Shown here: positions 30,028 to 37,497 of the stretch, piece after piece | Layout: the number at the start of each line of letters is the position of its first letter | Position numbering within the stretch: the stretch's first letter is position 1 | Assembly: GCF_031081985.1 (NCBI RefSeq) | Contig: NZ_JARWSK010000005.1 | Coordinates: forward strand, 247,967-311,966 | Length of the DNA stretch: 64,000 nucleotides | Source of the DNA: Komagataeibacter xylinus | GTDB taxonomy: Bacteria; Pseudomonadota; Alphaproteobacteria; Acetobacterales; Acetobacteraceae | Direction: 5' to 3' | Notes under the pieces: model-generated | What the model was told of the DNA's origin: nothing | The model's database searches: none | The model's input: the letters and a program-made list of their open reading frames with translations, nothing else | Position numbers and translations under genes: made by a program

Positions 30028-30519
30028 CTAACGTTGGGAAACGATGGGCTGCGAGGGGATACTTGCCAAAGCCGGATCCGCAGCGATCCCGAGGAGCGTC
30101 TCACGCAGATGGTCGGCTTTGTCTCTGCCGAAGCTGCCTTCGAAATGATGCTGCGCTTCGCGCCAGAGGGAATGCGCGTGGGAGTACTTTTCAAGCCCCT
30201 TCTTCGTGAGATGCACGTGCTTCCAGCGGCGATCTGCGTCGGCTGCCTTCAAGGCGATGAGTCCATCACGCTCAAGGGGACGCAGATTATGCCCAAGAGT
30301 CGAGCGATCCATCACCATCGCATCCGCAAGTTCCGACATTGTGGGAGGCTTGTCGTGACGGCGTTCGATCTCGCTGAGGATTGAGAACTGTGTCGATTTC
30401 AGGCCGCAAGGAGCTAGAGTGGCGTCATACATCAGTGAAAGCCGGCGCGAGGCTTTGCGAAGCGCCGTGCAGTTACAGCGACTGACTGCATAGGAAGTCT
30501 GCGATGATGGCTGGGTCAT
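30028..30519 (-). CDS. MarR family transcriptional regulator
   Basis: 163 residues from the ATG at 30519 (MTQPSSQTSYAVSRCNCTAL). The winged HTH shows CGLKSTQFSILSEIERRHDK, PTMSELADAMVMDRSTLGHN and the wing LRPLERDGLIALKAADADRR. A pair of Cys at residues 15 and 17 (CNC) is typical of the MarR subgroup beginning CxC-LRKA, which could sense oxidants. It is the first gene of the marR-MFS-proA-like unit and has a perfect palindrome immediately upstream. Confidence 0.9.
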   Translation of the reverse strand: MTQPSSQTSYAVSRCNCTALRKASRRLSLMYDATLAPCGLKSTQFSILSEIERRHDKPPTMSELADAMVMDRSTLGHNLRPLERDGLIALKAADADRRWKHVHLTKKGLEKYSHAHSLWREAQHHFEGSFGRDKADHLRETLLGIAADPALASIPSQPIVSQR

Positions 30520-30526
30520 CTTGGCT

Positions 30527-30574
30527 CCAATACCGGGATATGCCCCTATTAATAGGGGCATATCCCGGTATTGG
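30527..30574. repeat. Perfect 48-bp palindrome upstream of marR
   Basis: Two 24-bp arms meet with no spacer at 30550/30551. The left arm starts CCAATACCGGGATATGCCCC and the centre is CTATTAATAG. All 48 positions are self-complementary. It begins 8 nt upstream of the marR ATG and includes the TATTAATA core. It is far longer than a usual MarR site (about 16-20 bp) and could hold tandem operators or form a cruciform. Confidence 0.9.
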
Positions 30575-30822
30575 AATCTCTGTCAATCCAAATTCCCTTT
30601 GCCGACGAACTTCAGTTGCCGAAACGTCAACATCCAGAACTCGCCACGTTCTTAGAAGCGTATGAGAGCAAGCTTCGGCGGCAAGGAAAAAGAGTTCGAC
30701 GCAGTCGTGATGTTATGGGGCGCGCCCACCGGTCGGGTGCTGCAAGAACGGTCCCTTCACCACCGAGACCGGATACGCATGTCGCTTCGCACGGCCGTAT
30801 CAAAGGTGTCTAATGGTCCCAT

Positions 30823-31105
30823 TCAGAGGTTGTGACGGAGCTCCTGCTTCTGGTGCAGCACACGGACGATCAGGATACCATCCTCCAGCTTCCGCTAGAA
30901 CACGGTGTGGCTGTCATGCGGAAAGCGGAAATACCCATTTCTCAGGTCACGAACGTCGGTGCCCATCCCCGGCCAGGCGCTCGAAGGTAGCATGGAGATC
31001 AAGGATATAGCGTTCGGCGCGCGCTAGCTCCCACAGCCGGACGGAGGTCCTGACGATACTCACGTTATCCGCGTCGACTTCCCCGGAGAGGGTGTAGCTA
31101 CTCAT
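30823..31105 (-). pseudogene. Broken ParE-like toxin gene
   Basis: From an ATG at 31105, overlapping the parD stop, the frame reads MSSYTLSGEVDADNVSIVRT then LWELARAERYILDLHATFER and LAGDG before a stop. The next part of a ParE continues in another frame: MGTDVRDLRNGYFRFPHDSH, then a TAG at 30897-30895, then RKLEDGILIVRVLHQKQELR. A frameshift near 30970 and one in-frame stop therefore inactivate the toxin. The antitoxin upstream is intact. Confidence 0.85.
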
Positions 31106-31325
31106 TCTCGGCGTCAGATGCCGATTTCACCGCGCAAAGGATATCAGGCACCGAGCGCTTGCTGATGCCGCTGCGCTCCCCCTTTATCAGAGCATCGACC
31201 AGCGCCTGATCACGCCGAATCAGGTCACGCACATAATCGCTCACGCTGGCATACTGCCCGCTGTCGATACGACGTTGGACCCAGTCGCGCATCAGTTCCG
31301 GCACGGAGACGTTCATGGAGGCCAT
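31098..31325 (-). CDS. ParD-like antitoxin (orphaned)
   Basis: 75 residues from an ATG at 31325, seven bases after an AAGGAG-type ribosome-binding site; ATGs at 31331 and 31316 are alternatives. MASMNVSVPELMRDWVQRRI and SGQYASVSDYVRDLIRRDQA match the RHH DNA-binding domain of ParD. The C-terminal toxin-binding tail is short. Its partner toxin gene immediately downstream is broken, so this may persist as an orphan repressor or an anti-addiction factor. Confidence 0.88.
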   Translation of the reverse strand: MASMNVSVPELMRDWVQRRIDSGQYASVSDYVRDLIRRDQALVDALIKGERSGISKRSVPDILCAVKSASDAENE

Positions 31326-31420
31326 CGCCATTCTCCTTTCTGGGTTACAATGGCAGATAATGGCATAACTTGCCATTCGAGTCTCCAAGGAGTGCTCATC
31401 TCACGATTTCGTCCAACGGA

Positions 31421-31830
31421 TTATCCAGCCTGTTGCGTCAGCCATCTTTCGAGGATCTCCACGCTTTCCGCCACCTGCACGCCGCCTGACCGGATCAGCC
31501 CGTAAGACGTTCCATCTGAATCGAACCCGACCGGTGCCACAAGCCGGCCGGTCGCTACATCGTCTGCAGCGATGATACGGGGCGACAAGGCGACGCCCAG
31601 ACCACTGGCGACGGCTTCCAGCATCATGAAATGATGGTCGTACAGACGGACGTCGCGCGGTATGGGAATGTCAGGCCGGGACGCCAGCCAGTTCCTCAGC
31701 CGCCGGGCCAACGCCGCTTCCAGCCGCTCGGGGCCTTCCGGCGACAGGAACGATGCCAGCGCCGTCTCCACGATCAGCGCCTGCGGCACCTTCTTGCAGG
31801 CGGCGTAATCCGCGAAGCGTAATGCGCTCT
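31421..31830 (-). pseudogene. Chimeric remnant: copG fragment joined to lysR effector-domain fragment
   Basis: Reading leftwards, the frame begins ADYAACKKVPQALIVETALA and SFLSPEGPERLEAALARRL, which is about 90% identical in DNA to the CopG-like gene beside traG (about 18050-18170). It then switches abruptly to RLYDHHFMMLEAVASGLGVA and LSPRIIAADDVATGRLVAPV, the C-terminal part of a LysR substrate-binding domain (DSDGTSYGLI near the end). Neither part is a complete gene. It looks like a deletion or recombination scar beside the relaxase region. Confidence 0.75.
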
Positions 31831-31833
31831 GGT

Positions 31834-32127
31834 TTACGAGTCGAATATCTGCGGCAGATCCCGTGCGCCATGAAGCACGCGGACGATGCGTACCTCGTCG
31901 GCCAGTTCACGGAAGAACAGCAGGTAGCGGCCGTGAACAATGACCCTCAATCCGGGACTGATTTCATCGCGCGCCGGAAAGCTCCCCGGATGGTGCGCTG
32001 CTGTGGCTGCCTTCGCTTCCAGCTCGGCAACGAAGCTCATGGCCCGATCGAGATTGTCTTCGGCGATGTAGAGCGCTATCTCCAAGAGGTCGGCACGCGC
32101 TGCTGGAGCGAAGCCAAGGCGTTTCAT
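31834..32127 (-). CDS. ParE/RelE-family toxin
   Basis: 97 residues. MKRLGFAPAARADLLEIALY, IAEDNLDRAMSFVAELEAKA and GLRVIVHGRYLLFFRELADE are the classic ParE pattern, ending in VRIVRVLHGARDLP. The ATG overlaps the antitoxin stop (ATGA, 32124-32127). ParE toxins usually poison gyrase. The pair probably stabilises the element. Confidence 0.92.
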   Translation of the reverse strand: MKRLGFAPAARADLLEIALYIAEDNLDRAMSFVAELEAKAATAAHHPGSFPARDEISPGLRVIVHGRYLLFFRELADEVRIVRVLHGARDLPQIFDS

Positions 32128-32396
32128 CCCTGCGCGCGGCGGCGGGCGATCACGTCGCGCAATTCGGCGAAGACGGTCTCAGCCGGGATGCTCGACCCGC
32201 TCTCATCACCAAGCCGGATCGCCTCCCGCAGGGCGTCGAGATCACGGCGGTCGGTATCGCGCCGACGCATCCATTCGCGCAATGCCTCGCGCACCACCTC
32301 GCTGGTCGAGGCATATTCACCGCCGTCAACGGATTGCCGCAGGATCGCGGCCATTTCGGACGGCACGGTGATAGTCATACGTTCGATTGTGGACAT
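32124..32396 (-). CDS. ParD-family antitoxin
   Basis: 90 residues from the ATG at 32396 (MSTIERMTITVPSEMAAILR). The N-terminal RHH domain contains VDGGEYASTSEVVREALREW, as in ParD; the C-terminal helix would wrap the toxin. It is coupled to the downstream parE and preceded by a good promoter. It should repress its own promoter, as known for ParD. Confidence 0.92.
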   Translation of the reverse strand: MSTIERMTITVPSEMAAILRQSVDGGEYASTSEVVREALREWMRRRDTDRRDLDALREAIRLGDESGSSIPAETVFAELRDVIARRRAQG

Positions 32397-32426
32397 GAGG
32401 CGGCTCCTCCCGAGCGAGCATATTTT

Positions 32427-32456
32427 ATCATACTTATGAAGCACCCGCTTTGTCAG
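32427..32456 (-). promoter_or_regulatory. Promoter of the intact parDE module
   Basis: Minus strand CTGACA (32456-32451), 18-nt spacer, TATGAT (32432-32427), about 30 nt before the parD ATG. The AT-rich -10 region stands out from the surrounding GC-rich DNA. It lies in the short gap between parD and the relaxase 3' end. Confidence 0.6.
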
Positions 32457-32485
32457 CCGAAAACCCGCAGGCAAGCCGCCCGACG

Positions 32486-34240
32486 TCAAATCCCAAGCCC
32501 GCGCTTGCGCCCGAAATTCCAGTCCACCGATCCACCCGGCGACATGGTGCCGGAAACCTGCCGTCCGAGCTTCTGCTCCAGCGCCGGACGCCACGGCACG
32601 AGCTGGAAGCCCAGCCCGTCATCCACCATGGCGAAGCGACCCGAGGACAGGGCTAACCGCTGGCGATAGACCCCCGAGACGATATCTCCTTCCTTGGCAG
32701 GCCGATTTTCCAGCCCGGTCTGCGCCGCCAGCCTGGCCGCCGCCTGACCGAGATCGCGCTGGCGCAGGGTGCCGATCAGGTCGGGCGCGAACACCACGCG
32801 CTCGCCCTGCCGTCTGGCCAGCCCCTCGGACGCCAGATGATCAATCCGTTGCGCCATCGCCTCGCGGACCTCCGCACCGAAACCCGCATTGCCCAGCGCC
32901 GGATCCTTGGCGAGCAACTGGCGATCGAGCCAGGTCGCGCCGGGTGCCGTCACCTGCTCGGCCAGCGTGAAATCCGAACGGGTCGCGAGCGACAGGCGCT
33001 GCGTGCCTTTGGCATCCTCCCAGGTCCGGGTCTCGACGATCGCGCCCGTCTTCGCGTCACCGGTCAGCTCCAGATCGGGGAAGCGGACATGATGCGTCCG
33101 CCCGTCGGCCCCCGCGATCACCACGTAACCCGAGCCTTTCAACTCGTCATCCAGCCCGCGCTCGACCAGCCGGCCAATGACGGAATTGGCCAGCGTCTCG
33201 CCATGGATCGCGAAACCCGCGACATCGGGTTCCACCCCGCCGCCGGCCATGGCGCGGTGCATGCTCTTGATGATGTCGCCCCGAAGGGAGAGATCGCGCA
33301 GCGTCGCCTCCAGCCCCGGTTTGAGGGTCCAGCGCGCTACCCCGACGCGGTCGGCGAGACCAAGCCCCTCCAGCTTGGTCGCCCGGCCAACCAGCAGCCG
33401 CCGCAGTTCCGGGTCTTCGGCACCCGCTCCCGGCCGCAGATCGACGATACCTCCGCCCTCGTCGCTGAGATCCTGCAACGCGCGATCGAGGCTGGTCCAG
33501 CGGTCGGCGGCAATCTCGCTCTCCAGGGCGGTGCGGATTTCCAGCTCGCTGCGCGGACCCAGTTCCAGCGTCACCCGTTCGGCGGCGCGGTCGCGCAGGC
33601 CCTGGCTGATATAGGCACGACTGATCACCAGATCCTTGCCGTCATCGGCCACCCCACGCACCAGGATATGGACATGCGGATTGTCGGTGTTCCAGTGATC
33701 CACCCCGACCCAGTCCAGCTTTGTGCCCAGGTCGCGCTCCATGTCCTGCATCAGTTCGCGCGCGAAGCCCCGCAGATCCTCCATCCGCGCTGCGTCCTCG
33801 GGCGAGACGATGAAGCGGAAATGGTGCCGGTCGTCTTCACAACGTTCCGCGAAGGCCTTGCTGTCCGCTTCGTCGGACCCGGCATCGAACAGATGGGCCC
33901 TGGCACCGTCACGGGTGACGCCCTCGCGCCTGAGGTAGGCGATGTGCCGGGAGAGCGGTGCGGAACGAAAGCGCGTGCCCTGCTGGCGCACGACACGCGC
34001 CTTGACCACGACGCGACGGGCATTGCTGCGCAGCCGCATGGACAGCGCCGCACGTCGGCCGCGCCCGAAACGGGAACCGCCGCCGCCTCCCCTGCCCTTC
34101 GCGCCGAACCGGGTGCCGGTATGACCGGCCCTCTTCGCGGCACGCATGACCTCACCGACGAAGGATTTCGGTCGTGCGCCCTGGTTGCCGTGTTGGATGC
34201 GTCCGGGCCGAACAGTGAGGCCGTCATCGCGCGTCGGCAT
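32486..34240 (-). CDS. Relaxase, RlxS-like with DUF3363 domain
   Basis: 584 residues from the ATG at 34240 (MPTRDDGLTVRPGRIQHGNQ). The N-terminal basic/Gly-rich segment is followed by the relaxase domain, with WVGVDHWNTDNPHVHILVRG holding the HxH metal-binding pair, and HRHIAYLRREGVTRDG-type sequence upstream. The C-terminal DUF3363 region has LSLRGDIIKSMHRAMAGGGV and ends with the family's WNFGRKRGLGI-like tail. It nicks oriT and leads the strand into the recipient through TraG. It ends the operon that starts at the AlpA-like gene. Confidence 0.9.
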   Translation of the reverse strand: MPTRDDGLTVRPGRIQHGNQGARPKSFVGEVMRAAKRAGHTGTRFGAKGRGGGGGSRFGRGRRAALSMRLRSNARRVVVKARVVRQQGTRFRSAPLSRHIAYLRREGVTRDGARAHLFDAGSDEADSKAFAERCEDDRHHFRFIVSPEDAARMEDLRGFARELMQDMERDLGTKLDWVGVDHWNTDNPHVHILVRGVADDGKDLVISRAYISQGLRDRAAERVTLELGPRSELEIRTALESEIAADRWTSLDRALQDLSDEGGGIVDLRPGAGAEDPELRRLLVGRATKLEGLGLADRVGVARWTLKPGLEATLRDLSLRGDIIKSMHRAMAGGGVEPDVAGFAIHGETLANSVIGRLVERGLDDELKGSGYVVIAGADGRTHHVRFPDLELTGDAKTGAIVETRTWEDAKGTQRLSLATRSDFTLAEQVTAPGATWLDRQLLAKDPALGNAGFGAEVREAMAQRIDHLASEGLARRQGERVVFAPDLIGTLRQRDLGQAAARLAAQTGLENRPAKEGDIVSGVYRQRLALSSGRFAMVDDGLGFQLVPWRPALEQKLGRQVSGTMSPGGSVDWNFGRKRGLGI

Positions 34241-34486
34241 GGCCCGCTCTCCGCTTCGATGTGCGCCTGACGGCGCTCGGATCGTTGAAAAGATTAGGAA
34301 AAATGCCCGGACAGCCGCAGGCGGTGCGTGGTGAGAGGACAAATTCTCCAATCAAACCAACCACATGCAGCCCCGAAGGAGCGCTGCTTTTACCTTGCCG
34401 TCCTTCTGTCCGTTGCCTATCTCCCCCCAGCACCCCATCCCCAAGGCACCCATAGCCCGCCAGCGCCCGATGGACCGGAACGGGGA

Positions 34487-35188
34487 TCATCGGCGTGCTT
34501 CCCCCTGCCATGACGCGAGGAACAGCCCGGCCGATTGCGGAGCGAGCGCCGTCCAGTCGGTTGGGCGGGCGCCGTCGGCATGCCCCGGATTGTGCGCACT
34601 CTCGCCATGCCGGGACGCACTGCCCGTGCGCAGGAATGACGCCGGAAAGAGGGAAGACTCCTGCCAGGATGGCGCAGCCAGAGCACTGATCGCTATGTCG
34701 TCGACGAGCGGAAGAGCCAGCCGCGCGCTGACCGACGCGACGTAATTCCGCGTCTCGGCAGGCAGCGGCCGGCCGGTCGCGAGATGTTCGTCGTAGCGTG
34801 CTGGACCGGCATTATAGGCGGCGAGAAACCCAGCCTCGCCGTAGCGGTCCCGCATCCAGCGCAGATAGGTTGCACCCGCCAGGATATTGTCGTGGGGATC
34901 GAACGGATCGTTGCCGAGTCCGAGCGACGTGCGTAGGCTGGCCCATGTTCCGGGCATCACCTGCATGAGCCCCATCGCACCCGCCGACGACACGGCATGC
35001 GCATCACCCCGGCTCTCGGTATGCAGGACGGCAGCAATCCATGAGGCTGGAATCTGCGCGCGCATGGCCGCTTCCGCGATCATGTCGGCGTATGGATCGG
35101 CAACCGCATTATGCGTCGGCACCGTCAATGAAACGACGACCGGAAGCACGACACCGAGCAGCCGGAGCCTCAATTTACCGCCGGTCAT
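34487..35188 (-). CDS. Lytic transglycosylase, VirB1-like
   Basis: 233 residues from an ATG at 35188; a GTG one codon upstream is the alternative. A signal peptide (LLGVVLPVVVSLTVPTHNAVA) precedes the SLT domain: IPASWIAAVLHTESRGDAHA with the catalytic Glu, SSAGAMGLMQVMPGTW, DNILAGATYLRWM and FLAAYNAGPARYDEH. It locally opens peptidoglycan for the mating channel. The tail after residue 165 is less conserved. It lies between DUF736 and the relaxase. Confidence 0.93.
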   Translation of the reverse strand: MTGGKLRLRLLGVVLPVVVSLTVPTHNAVADPYADMIAEAAMRAQIPASWIAAVLHTESRGDAHAVSSAGAMGLMQVMPGTWASLRTSLGLGNDPFDPHDNILAGATYLRWMRDRYGEAGFLAAYNAGPARYDEHLATGRPLPAETRNYVASVSARLALPLVDDIAISALAAPSWQESSLFPASFLRTGSASRHGESAHNPGHADGARPTDWTALAPQSAGLFLASWQGEARR

Positions 35189-35513
35189 CACGCTTCACCG
35201 GGCGGCTCCAGACCAGATGGAAGGCACGCCCCTGACGGTCGGACTGGAACAGATTGGCGCGGATCGGCTGCGCCAGCATGGGGTCGTCGAGAACCAGCGA
35301 GAGATAGGTGCCCGCCTTCTCGCCGGTGCGTTTCCACCCCGCACCCACCTCCGGTCCGGCATCGGCGTCACCAAGATGGACGCGATAGTCGGGCGCGTGT
35401 TCGGCGTCCGACGATGTCGCCGGCACGATCGTCAGTTCGACGTCGAGGGCGAGCGTGCGCAGGCGCCCGGCGAAGCCGTCAGCCGTGCGCGTGAAAGTTC
35501 CGATCTGGGCCAT
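35175..35513 (-). CDS. DUF736 family protein (first copy)
   Basis: 112 residues from the ATG at 35513. MAQIGTFTRTADGFAGRLRT, HAPDYRVHLGDADAGPEVGA and AGTYLSLVLDDPMLAQPIRA are the DUF736 blocks, ending in LFQSDRQGRAFHLVWSRPVK. These small beta-rich proteins accompany alphaproteobacterial ICE transfer genes; their function is unknown to me. A second copy is at 43188-43514. It sits between traF and the transglycosylase gene. Confidence 0.9.
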   Translation of the reverse strand: MAQIGTFTRTADGFAGRLRTLALDVELTIVPATSSDAEHAPDYRVHLGDADAGPEVGAGWKRTGEKAGTYLSLVLDDPMLAQPIRANLFQSDRQGRAFHLVWSRPVKRDDRR

Positions 35514-35514
35514 G

Positions 35515-36057
35515 TCAGCCTCCTTTCTGATTGGGGGTGGGAGACATCGGTGACGGCACGAGCCACAGTGGCTGGGCATGGCCGAGCACTGCATCGAGCG
35601 GCAGGACGCCGAAATAGCGGCCGTCGAGACTGGTCGGGACGGCCGAATTCATGACGAAGACCTGACCGGGCAAGACACGTCGGCAGCCCTGCCAGACCGG
35701 CAGCGGACGGCCACGATGATCGCGGGCCAATGCATCGCCAAGCGCCTTGCCGTCGACCGTGACGGCAGCACCAATGCGACAGACCCGTTGTCCCGGCAGT
35801 GCGGCGACCGGCTTGAGCAGCGGCACACCGAGCGGCAGATAGCCACCGTGCGCCAGCATCGTGGCAATGTCTGTCGGGGGCCTAATCGCGATCAGGTCTC
35901 CGACATGCAGGATGCGCACCGATTGCAGGCGATACAGTCCGACCGGTGTGCTGGCGGTGGCATTCCAGATCAGCCGGGGCGCCGGATGGATCGCCAATGA
36001 CGTGCCAACACCGAGCATTGCGAAATACGTGGTGAAGAACCAGCCAAAGCGCGTCAT
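35515..36057 (-). CDS. traF: Conjugative transfer signal peptidase TraF (S26 family)
   Basis: 180 residues from the ATG at 36057 (MTRFGWFFTTYFAMLGVGTS). One membrane helix is followed by the S26 fold: NATASTPVGLYRL with the catalytic Ser, LKPVAALPGQRVCRIG with the catalytic Lys region, and FVMNSAVPTSLDGRYFGVLP. In RP4, TraF cyclises the TrbC pilin; the same role is likely for the TrbC at 13728-14054. It overlaps the DUF2840 gene by ATGA. Confidence 0.93.
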   Translation of the reverse strand: MTRFGWFFTTYFAMLGVGTSLAIHPAPRLIWNATASTPVGLYRLQSVRILHVGDLIAIRPPTDIATMLAHGGYLPLGVPLLKPVAALPGQRVCRIGAAVTVDGKALGDALARDHRGRPLPVWQGCRRVLPGQVFVMNSAVPTSLDGRYFGVLPLDAVLGHAQPLWLVPSPMSPTPNQKGG

Positions 36058-36518
36058 GACACCGCCCTCCGGCGCAGCCAGGCCTGATGGCGGTCGCGCG
36101 TGTAGGGACGTGGTGCCTGCCCGGCGAGCATCCGATTGTGCAGGTGCCGCCAATGCTCGGGCGCCACGTCGACGGGATCGATGCCGATCGCTTCGATACG
36201 ATCGACGGCTTCGAGCACCAACCGGACCTTCGGCCAGCCGCTCTGGCGCAGCAGGCTCTCGCCGCCGGGACGCACGAACGGTACTGTCTGATAGGGCTCG
36301 CCGGGATGGGTGACGCGCACGATGTCGATGCAGGACACCACCGTGCCGTAATCGTTCGCCGCCCAGCGCAGGAAGGCGAATACGGTGTCCGGCGGAAAGC
36401 TCAGTATCCGCCGCCGACGATCGAGAATCTGCTCATGGGCGACAGAGCCGAAGCGGATCCAGTGCTCGATGCGCTTCTCGATCCAGGTCAGTTCGACATG
36501 AGCGAGGGTGTCGGTCAT
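36054..36518 (-). CDS. DUF2840 domain protein
   Basis: 154 residues from the ATG at 36518 (MTDTLAHVELTWIEKRIEHW). IRFGSVAHEQILDRRRRILS, FAFLRWAANDYGTVVSCIDI and RHLHNRMLAGQAPRPYTRDR are the conserved blocks. Always found in my knowledge beside traF in alphaproteobacterial transfer operons; function unknown. Coupled by ATGA to both neighbours. Confidence 0.88.
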   Translation of the reverse strand: MTDTLAHVELTWIEKRIEHWIRFGSVAHEQILDRRRRILSFPPDTVFAFLRWAANDYGTVVSCIDIVRVTHPGEPYQTVPFVRPGGESLLRQSGWPKVRLVLEAVDRIEAIGIDPVDVAPEHWRHLHNRMLAGQAPRPYTRDRHQAWLRRRAVS

Positions 36519-36757
36519 GGCACATCTCCAGCAGTATCGGGGAACTCGCGGGCCAGCAGCGCGCGCAGCATGTCGGCGACCGTGATGCCGCGCTGGAACG
36601 CCGCGACCTTGAGCCGCGCGCGCAGCGCCGGCGTGACGTCGATGGTCAGCCGGGCGGTAAAACGGTTGGCAGCCGCAGGCTTGTCCGGCGCCTTGACCCA
36701 GCACTCCGGGTCGGCGGGGCGCGATGCGAAGCCGGGAAACGTGCGACGCCCTGTCAT
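36515..36757 (-). CDS. Ribbon-helix-helix protein, transfer operon
   Basis: 80 residues. After a variable N-terminus (about 30 residues) comes RFTARLTIDVTPALRARLKV and AAFQRGITVADMLRALLARE, a typical strand-helix-helix RHH DNA-binding domain. It probably acts in partition or operon control with the ParA encoded upstream. It overlaps the methyltransferase and DUF2840 genes by ATGA. Confidence 0.85.
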   Translation of the reverse strand: MTGRRTFPGFASRPADPECWVKAPDKPAAANRFTARLTIDVTPALRARLKVAAFQRGITVADMLRALLAREFPDTAGDVP

Positions 36758-37497
36758 GGCGCAGTTCCTTCGCCGAGCGGCAGCACCGAGGCGATGCGGT
36801 CGCGCGCCTTCTGCGCCATGACGGGATCGATCTCGCAGCCGACATAGCGCCGACCCGTCAGGCGACAGGCGACACCGGCCGCGCCCGAGCCGGCGAACCA
36901 GTCGCCCACCAGGCCACCCGGTGGGCAGCTCGTGCGGATCAGGATCTCCAGCAGTGCCACCGGCTTCTCGGTCGGATGGATGGCGCGCCCATGCGCATTG
37001 CGGACCGGAATCACGGAGCGCATCAGGCGCGGGCCGCCATCCTCGCTCACGTAATGGCCGGCATCGATCCGGCCCATGTGGGGCGGCCGGTGTCTCCGCC
37101 GTACCGTGCGCGCCCGCGCATCGGACGTGGTGGAAACCACGTTGTAGACGGCGCGCCAGGGCGTATCGTCGCGATAGAACTGGACGATCAGTTCATGCAC
37201 GCGCCGGAACCGATCGGCATGGAAGCTGGAACCGTTCTGCTTCTCCCAGACCAGTTCCTGGGCATATTTCCAACCTGCGTTCCGGAATTCCGTGTTGGAT
37301 GCGAGAAAGCTCCGCAGCGACCCGAACACCCAGAGCGAGCCACTCGGCTTCAGGGCGGCGAGCGCCTTGCCCGGCCAGTCCGCCACGCGCCGGTCCCAGG
37401 CGAGCGACGTATCGCCATAGGGGGGATCGACCAGGATCATGTCGTAGGGGCCGTGCCAGGGCATCAGGAGCGCGCTGTCGCCGGTCAGGAGGGTCAT
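36754..37497 (-). CDS. DNA methyltransferase (N6-adenine/N4-cytosine, MT-A70/DAM-like order)
   Basis: 247 residues from the ATG at 37497. The catalytic motif is DPPYGDTSLAWDRR (DPPY, about residues 24-27), and the SAM motif FAGSGAAGVACRLTGRRYVG comes after it (about 201-220), i.e. motif IV before motif I as in beta-class enzymes. HPTEKPVALLEILIR is the usual linking block. No cognate endonuclease is adjacent, so it is a solitary methylase that may protect or mark the element. It overlaps parA and the RHH gene. Confidence 0.92.
   Translation of the reverse strand: MTLLTGDSALLMPWHGPYDMILVDPPYGDTSLAWDRRVADWPGKALAALKPSGSLWVFGSLRSFLASNTEFRNAGWKYAQELVWEKQNGSSFHADRFRRVHELIVQFYRDDTPWRAVYNVVSTTSDARARTVRRRHRPPHMGRIDAGHYVSEDGGPRLMRSVIPVRNAHGRAIHPTEKPVALLEILIRTSCPPGGLVGDWFAGSGAAGVACRLTGRRYVGCEIDPVMAQKARDRIASVLPLGEGTAP

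Noticed and set aside
30571..30813. An 80-codon frame starting with TTG inside the 48-bp palindrome
   Set aside because: It starts within the palindrome, lacks a ribosome-binding site and resembles no protein I know.
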